From DATEAV01 sp964513155 (GTDB lineage Bacteria; Chloroflexota; Anaerolineae; Anaerolineales; E44-bin32), in assembly GCA_964513155.1 (NCBI GenBank), contig CAZEMA010000069.1:1-12995 (forward strand): a DNA stretch of 12,995 nucleotides. The letters are read 5' to 3'. Numbering within the stretch: position 1 is the stretch's first letter; each line of letters opens with the position of its first letter. The translations under genes were made by a program, and so were the position numbers. A model generated the notes under the pieces. That model did not search any database. It worked only from the letters and a program-made list of their open reading frames with translations, and was not told the origin of the DNA. Of this stretch, positions 1 to 5,846 are shown in pieces.

Positions 1-55
1 GGCCGAGCGCCCGGCCAACGTCTGGTTCTTCATCTCCAACTTCTTCCGCCGCTAG
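1..55 (+). CDS. C-terminal end of an unidentified upstream gene (partial)
   Basis: Reading from base 2, seventeen sense codons run into a TAG stop at 53-55, giving the tail AERPANVWFFISNFFRR. The tail is aromatic and ends in two arginines, which would suit a membrane or membrane-associated protein ending in the cytoplasm, but it is far too short to assign a family. No other frame gives a more natural end here, and the hairpin that starts 15 bases after the stop fits a gene boundary. The call rests on reading frame and position only. Confidence 0.5.
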   Translation, partial: AERPANVWFFISNFFRR

Positions 56-69
56 TGTGGCCTGCTTCG

Positions 70-97
70 CGAGCACCGGCGTGCCCGCCGGTGCTCG
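70..97. repeat. Hairpin repeat, copy A (12-bp perfect stem)
   Basis: Arms 70-81 and 86-97 are perfectly complementary around a 4-base loop (TGCC). The hairpin begins 15 bases after the stop of the upstream gene. No T-tract follows, so it does not look like a standard intrinsic terminator. It aligns without gaps to copy B exactly 130 bp downstream. The A72-T95 pair here is G202-C225 in copy B, a compensated change. The aligned similarity continues beyond the stem: 118-134 matches 248-264 with few differences. Confidence 0.8.
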
Positions 98-196
98 AGG
101 CCTGCGGACGCAGTACACAGACAGCCCATGCTCTCCGGGATGGTCCGCGGCACCCCTAAGTCAGGCCCTCCATCCCCCGTCCGCACCGATGCTTTC

Positions 197-230
197 CCGC
201 GGGCACCGGCGTCCCCGCCGGTGCCCGCGG
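197..230. repeat. Hairpin repeat, copy B (15-bp perfect stem)
   Basis: Arms 197-211 and 216-230 are perfectly complementary around a TCCC loop. This is the second copy of the unit seen at 70-97, at a 130-bp period, with three more outer base pairs than copy A. Directly downstream is another 8-bp stem (235-242 with 257-264, 14-base loop) that copy A lacks. The pair could be a REP-like dispersed element, a transcript-stability element or a tandem protein-binding site. Nothing in the sequence decides between these. Confidence 0.8.
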
Positions 231-234
231 CCTA

Positions 235-264
235 AGAGCGCGATAGACAGACGGCCCGCGCTCT
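235..264. repeat. Second hairpin downstream of copy B
   Basis: AGAGCGCG at 235-242 pairs with CGCGCTCT at 257-264 around a 14-base loop containing AGACAG. The loop sequence is shared with copy A (118-127), but the stem bases are not paired there, so this structure is private to the second repeat unit. Its role is unknown. Confidence 0.5.
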
Positions 265-316
265 CTGCGGTCTTCCGCCGGATGCACTCACCCCCGTCCC
301 CTGCGCTCACCCATGG

Positions 317-322
317 TATCCT
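317..322 (+). promoter_or_regulatory. Weak candidate -10 box for the SDR gene
   Basis: TATCCT lies 22 bases before the GTG start at 345, in the context GGTATCCTTAA. This resembles the GGTATAATTCC context of the stronger candidate at 3827. No clear -35 element is visible 16-18 bases upstream. A promoter is expected somewhere in this gap, but this particular site is tentative. Confidence 0.25.
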
Positions 323-330
323 TAACCCCT

Positions 331-338
331 GAGGAGGG
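331..338 (+). promoter_or_regulatory. Shine-Dalgarno site deciding the GTG start at 345
   Basis: GAGGAGGG sits six bases before GTG at 345-347. It is one of the strongest ribosome binding sites in the window and fixes the start at 345 rather than at an internal ATG. Confidence 0.8.
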
Positions 339-344
339 TCGCGC

Positions 345-1076
345 GTGGAACTCGTCGGCAAGATCGCTCTGGTCACAGGTGCCGGCCATCGCCTCGGCCG
401 CAGCATCGCCTTGGCGCTGGCCGAGGAAGGCTGCGACCTGGTCGTCCACTACCACGGCGCCGCCGAGGAGGCCGATCGGACGGTCTCTGAAATACGGGAC
501 CGCGGCCGGCGTGCCCTGCTGGTCAAGGCCGATCTGGCCCAGAGTGAGGGTGTCTCCTCCCTCTTCCAGGCAATCGATCATGGGCTCGGCGGGCCGGACA
601 TCCTGGTGAACTCGGCCGCAGTCATGCAGGCGGTCGATTTCCTGGAGGCGACCGAAGAAGACTGGCGACGCACGATCGACCTCAACCTCAAGGGCAGCTT
701 CTTCTGCCTGCAACAGGCGGCTGTGCGAATGCGGCGGCGCGGCGGAGGGGCGATCGTGAACATCTCCGACGTGGCGGGGATTCGCCCGTGGAGGCGGTTT
801 CCGATCCACTCGATCAGCAAAGCCGGCGTAGAGATGCTTACCCGGGTCGCGGCGGCCGGTCTGGCGCCGGAGATTCGGGTCAACGCCGTCGCCCCGGGTC
901 CGGTGCTCAAGCCGGAAGCCATGCCAGAGGGCCGCTGGCAGAGTCTTAGCAGCCGGCTACCGCTGAAGCACGCAGGCCAACCAGTCGATATCTGCCGCAG
1001 CGTGATCTTCCTTCTCAAGAATGACTTCATCACGGGAGAGACCCTGGTTGTCGACGGTGGCAACTCACTGGTCTAG
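345..1076 (+). CDS. SDR-family oxidoreductase, pteridine-reductase (PTR1/FolM)-like, with His at the catalytic Tyr position
   Basis: This 243-residue protein has the usual length of a classical short-chain dehydrogenase/reductase. The N-terminal cofactor motif TGAGHRLGR (residues 11-19) has the Arg-Leu-Gly form typical of the pteridine-reductase-like branch, which usually prefers NADPH. Also present are VNSAA (88-92, the NNAG position), the structural Asn114 in DLNLKG, and VNISD with Asp142 thirteen residues before the active site, as in PTR1. The YxxxK motif reads H155-S-I-S-K159, so the Lys is kept but the Tyr that donates the proton is His. RVNAVAPGPVL (178-188) and the C-terminal VVDGGNSL are normal for the family. 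GTG start with a strong RBS. The fold is secure, but substrate and activity are not, because the general acid is altered. Confidence 0.9.
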   Translation: MELVGKIALVTGAGHRLGRSIALALAEEGCDLVVHYHGAAEEADRTVSEIRDRGRRALLVKADLAQSEGVSSLFQAIDHGLGGPDILVNSAAVMQAVDFLEATEEDWRRTIDLNLKGSFFCLQQAAVRMRRRGGGAIVNISDVAGIRPWRRFPIHSISKAGVEMLTRVAAAGLAPEIRVNAVAPGPVLKPEAMPEGRWQSLSSRLPLKHAGQPVDICRSVIFLLKNDFITGETLVVDGGNSLV

Positions 1077-1219
1077 CGCCGGAAGACCAGGTGGCCTGCC
1101 GGGATGAGTGCGCTCGGCCAGGCGCAAATCGAGAGATGGGAGTCGGATGCCGCAAATGGTGCCGAACCCAAAGGCAAGAGACGCTCATCCCGCCCGGGTT
1201 GGTAGTCCATCTTCGTCGG

Positions 1220-1663
1220 ATGCCTGCCATGCCTGAGATGCCGCCCTTCCCTGACTTCTTCGCCCGGTCTGTGGCCAGGATCGAGGACTCCGGCGCCATC
1301 CGTTGGATCGCCCTGCGGGACACAGACCACCTCCTTCGCCGGTTCGGCCAGGCCGAGGTCGTTCGCCTTCTTCCGGAGCGGCCGCCTGCGCTGCGACTGC
1401 GACTCGCGGCGGATGAGATCTGGGCGCTGCTCGAGGGCGATGTGGAATTCCGTTGGCGCGACATCCGTTCCGATTCACCCGCGCAGGGCACGCAACACAG
1501 CCTGACTTGCAGTCAGCCGACCCTTGTCCTTGCTCCCGCCGGCGTACCATTCGGCGTCCGCGCCTTGAAAGGTCCCGCCCTGCTCCTGCGCCTTGCGACC
1601 CACGCCGACGACGACCCCGCCAGCCAGGGCGATCAGGTCCATCCCTGGGAGGCTGAGGGATGA
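1220..1663 (+). CDS. Small cupin-like (RmlC-like fold) protein without metal-binding histidines
   Basis: The 147-residue product looks like a single-domain beta barrel of the RmlC-like cupin type. The segment DEIWALLEGDVEFRWRD (65-81) resembles cupin motif 1 around its Gly-Asp turn, and PTLVLAPAGVPFGVRALKG (100-118) resembles motif 2. The His-X-His of metal cupins is absent, so an enzyme depending on such a metal site is unlikely. A sugar-epimerase-like or binding role is possible, but I do not recognise the exact family. The start is uncertain: ATG codons at 1220, 1229 and 1238 are all plausible and none has a strong RBS. The frame stays open back to a GTG at 1091, but that stretch does not look coding. 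The stop overlaps the next gene's ATG by four bases, implying translational coupling. Confidence 0.6.
   Translation: MPAMPEMPPFPDFFARSVARIEDSGAIRWIALRDTDHLLRRFGQAEVVRLLPERPPALRLRLAADEIWALLEGDVEFRWRDIRSDSPAQGTQHSLTCSQPTLVLAPAGVPFGVRALKGPALLLRLATHADDDPASQGDQVHPWEAEG
1647..1652 (+). promoter_or_regulatory. Ribosome binding site inside the cupin gene, for the UbiA-like gene
   Basis: GGGAGG ends seven bases before the ATG at 1660 and supports that start. It lies in the last codons of the upstream gene, so the two products are likely made from one transcript. Confidence 0.7.
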
Positions 1664-2580
1664 GCCAGACTCTGCGCAAGGCAGTTCTCCTCATCCGCCT
1701 CAGCCGGCCGCTCTTTCTGCTCGTGGGTGCCCTCCTCTACGGGTTGGGAGCCGCCATCGCGGTCGAGCTCGGCCATCCGATCAACATCCCCCTCTACCTC
1801 CTCGGCCAGGGGTTGGTCACATCGTTCCAACTTGTCAGTCATTTCTTGCTGGAGTACTACGCGCCTCCTGCCGACCCGATCGACCCCAGCCGCTCCCTCC
1901 TCAGCTGGCCAAGTGCTGCCATTGCCCCCTCCGGGCTGGCGCGCAAGACGCCTCTCTACGCCGCTGTCGTCTGCCTCGGGTTCGTAGCCTCGTTGGTATC
2001 CTTGCTCGTGCTCGAAGGAACGTCTCCCCCCCTGGCCTGGATCATCCTGGTCCTCGTCTTCCTGGGCACTTTCTTCCAGCCCGCGCCCCCGCTGCGCTTG
2101 GTAACTTCTGGTTACGGGGAGCTGGCCGATGCGGTTGTGATGGCCGGCCTGCTCCCGACCCTTGGCCTCACCCTGCAGACCGGCAGCCTGGACCGGCTGC
2201 TGCCCATGAGCACGGCGCCGCTGATTGCACTGTACTTGGCGATGTTGATGGTCTTCGAGTTGCCAGCGTTCGCCTCCGACACGCGCAACAACCGGCGCAC
2301 CTTGATGGTCCGGCTAGGCTGGTCTGCCGCGATGCGCTTGCACGACCTCGCCATTCTATTTGCCATTCTCGCCTTCGTCAGTGCCTGGCTGGCCGGGTTG
2401 CCGGATGGGGTCGCCTTGCGGGTGCTCCTCGTTCTCCCCCTGGCTCTTGCTCAGATCTGGCAGATGTGGCGCCTCCGATCCGGCTACCCTACCCACTGGC
2501 GGACGTTGACCTGGAGCAGCTTCTTGCTGTTTGCCCTGACCGCCTACCTGGAGGTCGCCGGCTACCTCCTGCCCAAATAG
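1660..2580 (+). CDS. UbiA-family prenyltransferase-like membrane protein with degenerate Asp-rich motifs
   Basis: The 306-residue polytopic membrane protein has the UbiA layout. It opens with RLSRPLFLLVGALLYGLG (13-30), as in MenA/UbiA enzymes, carries FFQPAPPLRLVTSGYGELADAV (138-159), matching the conserved APPLRL...G-GEL block, and has RRTLMVRLG (212-220) after the second motif. These enzymes move a polyprenyl group from its diphosphate onto an aromatic acceptor in the membrane, using Mg2+ held by two Asp-rich motifs. Aligning the first motif (NDxxDxxxD) gives L64-E65-Y-Y-A68-P-P-A-D72: only the last Asp survives, and one Asp became Glu. In the second motif the first Asp is Ala203 and Asp207 remains. 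Fold membership is convincing, but normal catalysis is doubtful. It overlaps the cupin gene by four bases, and the MoeA start follows after two bases. Confidence 0.8.
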   Translation: MSQTLRKAVLLIRLSRPLFLLVGALLYGLGAAIAVELGHPINIPLYLLGQGLVTSFQLVSHFLLEYYAPPADPIDPSRSLLSWPSAAIAPSGLARKTPLYAAVVCLGFVASLVSLLVLEGTSPPLAWIILVLVFLGTFFQPAPPLRLVTSGYGELADAVVMAGLLPTLGLTLQTGSLDRLLPMSTAPLIALYLAMLMVFELPAFASDTRNNRRTLMVRLGWSAAMRLHDLAILFAILAFVSAWLAGLPDGVALRVLLVLPLALAQIWQMWRLRSGYPTHWRTLTWSSFLLFALTAYLEVAGYLLPK

Positions 2581-2582
2581 CC

Positions 2583-3818
2583 ATGCCCGAATTCCTCCGC
2601 CTGCTCCCACCCGATCAGGCCCTGGCGCGTCTCCTGGGCCATCTTCCCGGCGAAGCGAGAGTAGAGGCCGAATCGGTACCGCTGGCCGACGCCCTCGGGC
2701 GGGTTCTAGCCAATCCGCTGGCCGCCTCCGAGCCGCTGCCCGCCTTCCCTCGTTCCACCGTCGATGGGTATGCCGTCCGCGCCGCGGATACCTTCGGGGC
2801 GAGTGCGAGCCTGCCTGGCTACCTGACCGTCGTCGGCGAAGTCCCCATGGGAAGGCCGGCCGGCATCCGCCTGGATCAGGGGCAGGCGGCGCTGGTCTAC
2901 ACCGGCGGGATGGTCCCGGAGATGGCCGACGCCGTGGTCATGCTGGAAGACACCCAGGTTGCCCGGCAGGGCGAGATCGAGATCTTGAAACCCGCCGCTG
3001 TCGGTCAGAATGTCTTGCAGGTGGGAGAAGATGTGCGGCCGGGCCAAGTTGTCCTGGAGGCGGGGACTTCTCTGAGGCCCCAGGAGATCGGGGGCCTCGC
3101 CGCGCTGGGCATTGTCGAGGTCTCCGTCGTCCGCCGTCCCAGGGTGGCCATTCTCTCCACGGGAGACGAGATCGTCCCGCCAGAACGCGCGCCGGCACCT
3201 GGGCAGGTGCGTGACGTCAACTCCTATGCCCTGAGCGCTCTCGTGGCGCGTGCCGGGGGTGAAGCGCTGCGCTTCGGCATCATCCCCGATCGCTTCGAAG
3301 ACCTGCTGGCTGCCGCCCGCCGCGCCCTAGGGGAATGTCAGGCCATGCTGATCACCGCCGGCTCCTCGGTCAGCACGCGGGACCTGACGGCTGAGGTCAT
3401 CGGTGCCCTGGGCAAGCCGGGCGTGCTCGTCCACGGAGTCTCGGTCAGGCCTGGCAAACCGACCATCCTGGCTGTTTGCGACGGCGTTCCGGTGATCGGC
3501 CTGCCCGGCAATCCGGTGAGCGCCCTGGTCATCGCCGGGCTGTTTGTGGTCCCGGTGATTCGGCGCTTGCTGGGAGCTCGGCCCGAGCGTTCCCCTTGCC
3601 GGGCGGCGCGCCTGGCCCTGAACGTCGCCTCCGAGGCGGGCCGCGAGGACTACTTCCCAGTTCGCCTGCAGGATACCCCCGATGGACTGGTCGCCGAGCC
3701 GGTTCACGGGCGCTCAAACCTCATCTTCACGCTTGTCCGTGCCGATGGCCTGGTTCGGATCCCTCCCGAGGCCACCGGTCTGGCGGCAGGTTCCCAGGTC
3801 GAGGTCATCCTGTTCTGA
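2583..3818 (+). CDS. moeA: Molybdopterin molybdenumtransferase MoeA
   Basis: The 411-residue protein matches the usual MoeA length. MoeA inserts molybdate into adenylylated molybdopterin in the cytoplasm to finish the molybdenum cofactor. The N-terminal domain has STVDGYAVR (58-66, usually MDGYA) and YTGGMVPEMADAVVM (106-120). The MogA-like domain has LSTGDEIVPP (191-200), the loop TAGSSVSTRDLT (258-269) in place of the commoner GGVSVGxxD with its Asp kept, and VSVRPGKP plus VIGLPGNPVSA (305-315). The C-terminal domain ends in GSQVEVILF. The frame is open far upstream (to 1593), but that part is only another reading of the UbiA-like gene; ATG 2583 gives the family N-terminus. No RBS is visible, so translation is probably coupled to the UbiA-like gene two bases upstream. 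A second MoeA begins at 11387. Confidence 0.95.
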   Translation: MPEFLRLLPPDQALARLLGHLPGEARVEAESVPLADALGRVLANPLAASEPLPAFPRSTVDGYAVRAADTFGASASLPGYLTVVGEVPMGRPAGIRLDQGQAALVYTGGMVPEMADAVVMLEDTQVARQGEIEILKPAAVGQNVLQVGEDVRPGQVVLEAGTSLRPQEIGGLAALGIVEVSVVRRPRVAILSTGDEIVPPERAPAPGQVRDVNSYALSALVARAGGEALRFGIIPDRFEDLLAAARRALGECQAMLITAGSSVSTRDLTAEVIGALGKPGVLVHGVSVRPGKPTILAVCDGVPVIGLPGNPVSALVIAGLFVVPVIRRLLGARPERSPCRAARLALNVASEAGREDYFPVRLQDTPDGLVAEPVHGRSNLIFTLVRADGLVRIPPEATGLAAGSQVEVILF

Positions 3819-3826
3819 TCCTTCGG

Positions 3827-3832
3827 TATAAT
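3827..3832 (+). promoter_or_regulatory. Candidate -10 box for the lipoprotein/acylation operon
   Basis: A perfect TATAAT, unusual in such GC-rich DNA, lies 67-72 bases before the lipoprotein ATG and just after the moeA stop at 3818. The -35 region at the standard distance (about 3804-3809, GTCATC) is poor and would lie inside the moeA end. I infer a promoter that separates the acylation genes from the molybdenum cofactor gene before them. Confidence 0.45.
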
Positions 3833-3888
3833 TCCCCGGCTGGAACCGTGGCTGTCGCTCGGATGGGCTGCCGTGCCGAACTTCCTTC

Positions 3889-3893
3889 GGAGG
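3889..3893 (+). promoter_or_regulatory. Shine-Dalgarno site for the small lipoprotein
   Basis: GGAGG ends five bases before the ATG at 3899. The frame is open upstream into the moeA gene, so this site is what fixes the start, and the signal peptide begins right after it. Confidence 0.75.
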
Positions 3894-3898
3894 ATTGC

Positions 3899-4294
3899 AT
3901 GCCTCGTCTGGTGAAACGCCTGACCTTGCTGATTGTCGCAGCGGGGCTTCTCACCGCCTGTAGCGCCAGTGGCGGGAGCGCCTCAGGGGCCGTGGAGGCC
4001 TACCTCGAGGCCATCGTTTCCGGTGACTCAACCCAGGCCGTGAACGTCTCTTGCGCTGCAGCGGAGGCCCAGGCGCAGACGGAGGCTGCTTCCTTCGCCT
4101 CGGTCGAGGCCAGCCTGGAAGGGCTTGCCTGCCAGCAAGCGGGCACGCACGGCGAAGCGACTCTCGTCACCTGCACCGGCAAGTTCGTCGCCGTGTACAA
4201 TGGTGAGAACACCGAGATCAGCCTTGAGGGCCGCACCTACCAAGTCATCCAGGAAGACGGCGAATGGAGAGTCTGCGGCTACGCCCAGCCATGA
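3899..4294 (+). CDS. Small secreted lipoprotein with four conserved-looking cysteines, NTF2/DUF4878-like
   Basis: The 131-residue product opens with a lipoprotein signal: RLVKR, a hydrophobic stretch, then LLTA with Cys21 as the lipidated residue. A Ser/Gly linker follows, then a domain of about 100 residues with an N-terminal helix (AVEAYLEAIVSGD, 31-43) and C-terminal strands (TYQVIQEDGEWRVCGY, 113-128). This is the pattern of small NTF2-like extracytoplasmic domains such as DUF4878; the fold is inferred from pattern only. Cys52, 78, 92 and 126 could make two disulfides. It is the first gene after the TATAAT box at 3827, and the microprotein gene starts seven bases after its stop, so it is probably co-transcribed with the acylation genes. 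It has no known role there. Confidence 0.8.
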   Translation: MPRLVKRLTLLIVAAGLLTACSASGGSASGAVEAYLEAIVSGDSTQAVNVSCAAAEAQAQTEAASFASVEASLEGLACQQAGTHGEATLVTCTGKFVAVYNGENTEISLEGRTYQVIQEDGEWRVCGYAQP

Positions 4295-4296
4295 GG
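4293..4296 (+). promoter_or_regulatory. Shine-Dalgarno site for the microprotein
   Basis: GAGG ends five bases before the ATG at 4302. It supports translation of the 39-residue frame from this ATG rather than as the tail of the longer open frame that starts at 4125, which mostly shadows the lipoprotein gene. Confidence 0.6.
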
Positions 4297-4301
4297 CCTT
4301 G

Positions 4302-4421
4302 ATGCTCCGCCGCCTATTCACCCGAGAGAACCTGCTCGCCCTCCTCCTGTGCGTCATTGTTATCCTGGTGATCATCGTCACTGCGGATAGCTCGCCGCAG
4401 TGGATCTACCAGGGCTTCTGA
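4302..4421 (+). CDS. DltX-like single-pass microprotein ending in the hexapeptide WIYQGF
   Basis: This 39-residue protein has a basic N-terminus (MLRRLFTREN), one transmembrane helix (about residues 11-27) and a short outer tail. The positive-inside rule predicts the C-terminus outside. The last six residues are W34-I-Y36-Q-G-F39. In the Gram-positive Dlt pathway the microprotein DltX ends in a comparable hexapeptide (FIYNEF in S. aureus) whose Tyr takes the acyl group from the MBOAT DltB and hands it to the Ser of DltD. Here Tyr, terminal Phe and an aromatic first residue line up. The gene has its own RBS and its stop overlaps the MBOAT start as ATGA, tying the two together. Size, topology, tail and position all agree. 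Homology to DltX itself is not proven, because sequences this short evolve beyond alignment. Confidence 0.85.
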   Translation: MLRRLFTRENLLALLLCVIVILVIIVTADSSPQWIYQGF

Positions 4422-5842
4422 TGTCCCTCTTTCATCTTCTGGTCTTCTGCGCGCTGGCGCTGGCCTACCGGCTCTTCGCCCGCCGGAGCGCGGGCGGCTG
4501 GCTGCTCTTCACCGCCAGCGTGGCGGCCGTCTACTGGCTCCAACCGGCCACACCCATCCGCCATCTTGACTTCTGGCTTCCCACCGCCAGCTTGGCCCTT
4601 GCCACATTGACCTGGGCCGCCACACTCCCGGACGTCCGGCCTGACCGGGCAGAAGCCTACCGGACCTTATCCGCTCTCGCCGCGCTGATCCTGGCCATCG
4701 GTCTGACCCGTTACCTGAACCCCCCCTGGCGTCTCACCCCCACTCGGCCTCCGGAGCTCGCCCAGATCGCAGTCGCGCTAGCCGCTCTGACTGCCATTTG
4801 CTTTGCCCTGCTCGCATTCCGCCGGCGGCGGGCCGCCGTGATGCTCCTCACGTTGCTGGTTATCGCCGTCTTCGTGTGCCTCAAGACGGAGACGCTTGCG
4901 CACGCCGCCAGCGCCTGGCTGCGCAGCCGCACCGGTCAGTCGGCCGACCTGGCCAGCAGCCTCGACCTGCGCTGGTTGGGCTTCTCCTACCTCGCGTTCC
5001 GCCTGCTTCACACCTTGCGGGACCGCCTCTCTGGCAAGCTGCCCGCACTTTCCCTTCGTGAGTACCTGACCTACATCGTCTTCTTCCCCGCCTTGACGGC
5101 CGGCCCGATCGACCGCGCTGAGCGGTTCGCCCGAGACCTGCGCCGCCAACCGGACCTGGGCGCCTCGCAAACCAGCCGCGCCGCCACCCGCCTCCTGCTG
5201 GGGGTCTTCAAGAAGTTCGTCGTCGCCGACAGCCTGGCCATCGTCGCCCTGACCCCGGCCAACGCTGCCCAGACGAGTTCCCCTCTTTGGCTGTGGCTGC
5301 TGCTCTACGGCTATGCCTTCCAGATCTATTTCGACTTCTCCGGCTACACAGACATCGCCGTTGGGCTCGGCCTGCTCTTCGGCGTCACACTACCTGAAAA
5401 CTTCGACCGCCCCTACCTGAAGCCGAACCTCACCGCCTTCTGGAACTCCTGGCATATGACGCTGGCCGGGTGGTTCCGCGCCTACTTCTTCAACCCGCTG
5501 ACCCGCGGCCTTCGGACCGGTCGGATGCGCCTGCCGGTGCCGCTCATCATTCTCATCGGCCAAATGAGCACGATGGTGCTCATCGGTCTGTGGCACGGCG
5601 TCACCTGGAACTTCGCCCTGTGGGGCGCCTGGCACGGTGTGGGGCTGTTCGTGCACAATCGCTGGACGGAGTTCCTGCGCACACGGCCCAGAGGCGAACC
5701 TGGATCGCCGCATCTTGCCCGGGTCGTCAAGGCCGCTGGCGTTCTGGCAACCTTCCATTTCGTCGTTCTCGGCTGGGTCTGGTTTGCCCTACCCACCGTC
5801 GGGCTTTCGTGGCAGGTTTTCCTGCGGTTGCTCGGGGTGTAG
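4421..5842 (+). CDS. MBOAT-family membrane O-acyltransferase (DltB/AlgI-like)
   Basis: From ATG 4421 the product is 473 residues, close to other bacterial MBOATs, and strongly polytopic. The family core is clear: FPALTAGPIDR (222-232), GVFKKFVVADSLA (261-273), YAFQIYFDFSGYTDIAVGLGLLFG (298-321), ENFDRPYL then FWNSWHMTLAGWFRAYFFNPL (340-360, His345), and LIGLWHGVTWNFALWGAWHG (387-406), where His392 is the invariant MBOAT histidine at the channel. In DltB-type enzymes this channel lets a cytoplasmic acyl thioester on a carrier protein react with an acceptor on the outer side. The protein ends in RLLGV without an aromatic hexapeptide, which fits an acceptor on the separate microprotein encoded just upstream. 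An AGGG five to ten bases before the ATG and the four-base overlap support this start over the earlier in-frame ATG at 4400. Confidence 0.93.
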   Translation: MSLFHLLVFCALALAYRLFARRSAGGWLLFTASVAAVYWLQPATPIRHLDFWLPTASLALATLTWAATLPDVRPDRAEAYRTLSALAALILAIGLTRYLNPPWRLTPTRPPELAQIAVALAALTAICFALLAFRRRRAAVMLLTLLVIAVFVCLKTETLAHAASAWLRSRTGQSADLASSLDLRWLGFSYLAFRLLHTLRDRLSGKLPALSLREYLTYIVFFPALTAGPIDRAERFARDLRRQPDLGASQTSRAATRLLLGVFKKFVVADSLAIVALTPANAAQTSSPLWLWLLLYGYAFQIYFDFSGYTDIAVGLGLLFGVTLPENFDRPYLKPNLTAFWNSWHMTLAGWFRAYFFNPLTRGLRTGRMRLPVPLIILIGQMSTMVLIGLWHGVTWNFALWGAWHGVGLFVHNRWTEFLRTRPRGEPGSPHLARVVKAAGVLATFHFVVLGWVWFALPTVGLSWQVFLRLLGV

Positions 5843-5846
5843 TCAG

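Noticed and set aside
63..270. CRISPR-like repeats
   Set aside because: Only two units, 130 bp apart, with similarity extending through what would be the spacer and no cas genes nearby.
57..332. 91-codon open frame over the hairpin region
   Set aside because: It translates the inverted repeats, has low-complexity Pro/Arg/Ser content, no RBS and no recognisable motif.
161..1063. Long open frames on the minus strand across the SDR gene (288-809, 578-1063)
   Set aside because: Their products are Arg/Ala/Pro-rich shadows of a well-supported plus-strand gene in GC-rich DNA.
1593..2582. The open frame of the first MoeA extends 330 codons upstream
   Set aside because: This part reads the UbiA-like gene in another frame, is Arg/Pro/His-rich with no MoeA character, and the family N-terminus begins at ATG 2583.
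4125..4301. N-terminal extension of the microprotein reading frame
   Set aside because: It overlaps the lipoprotein gene in another frame and is Ser/Ala/Arg-rich; the RBS and membrane helix both support ATG 4302.
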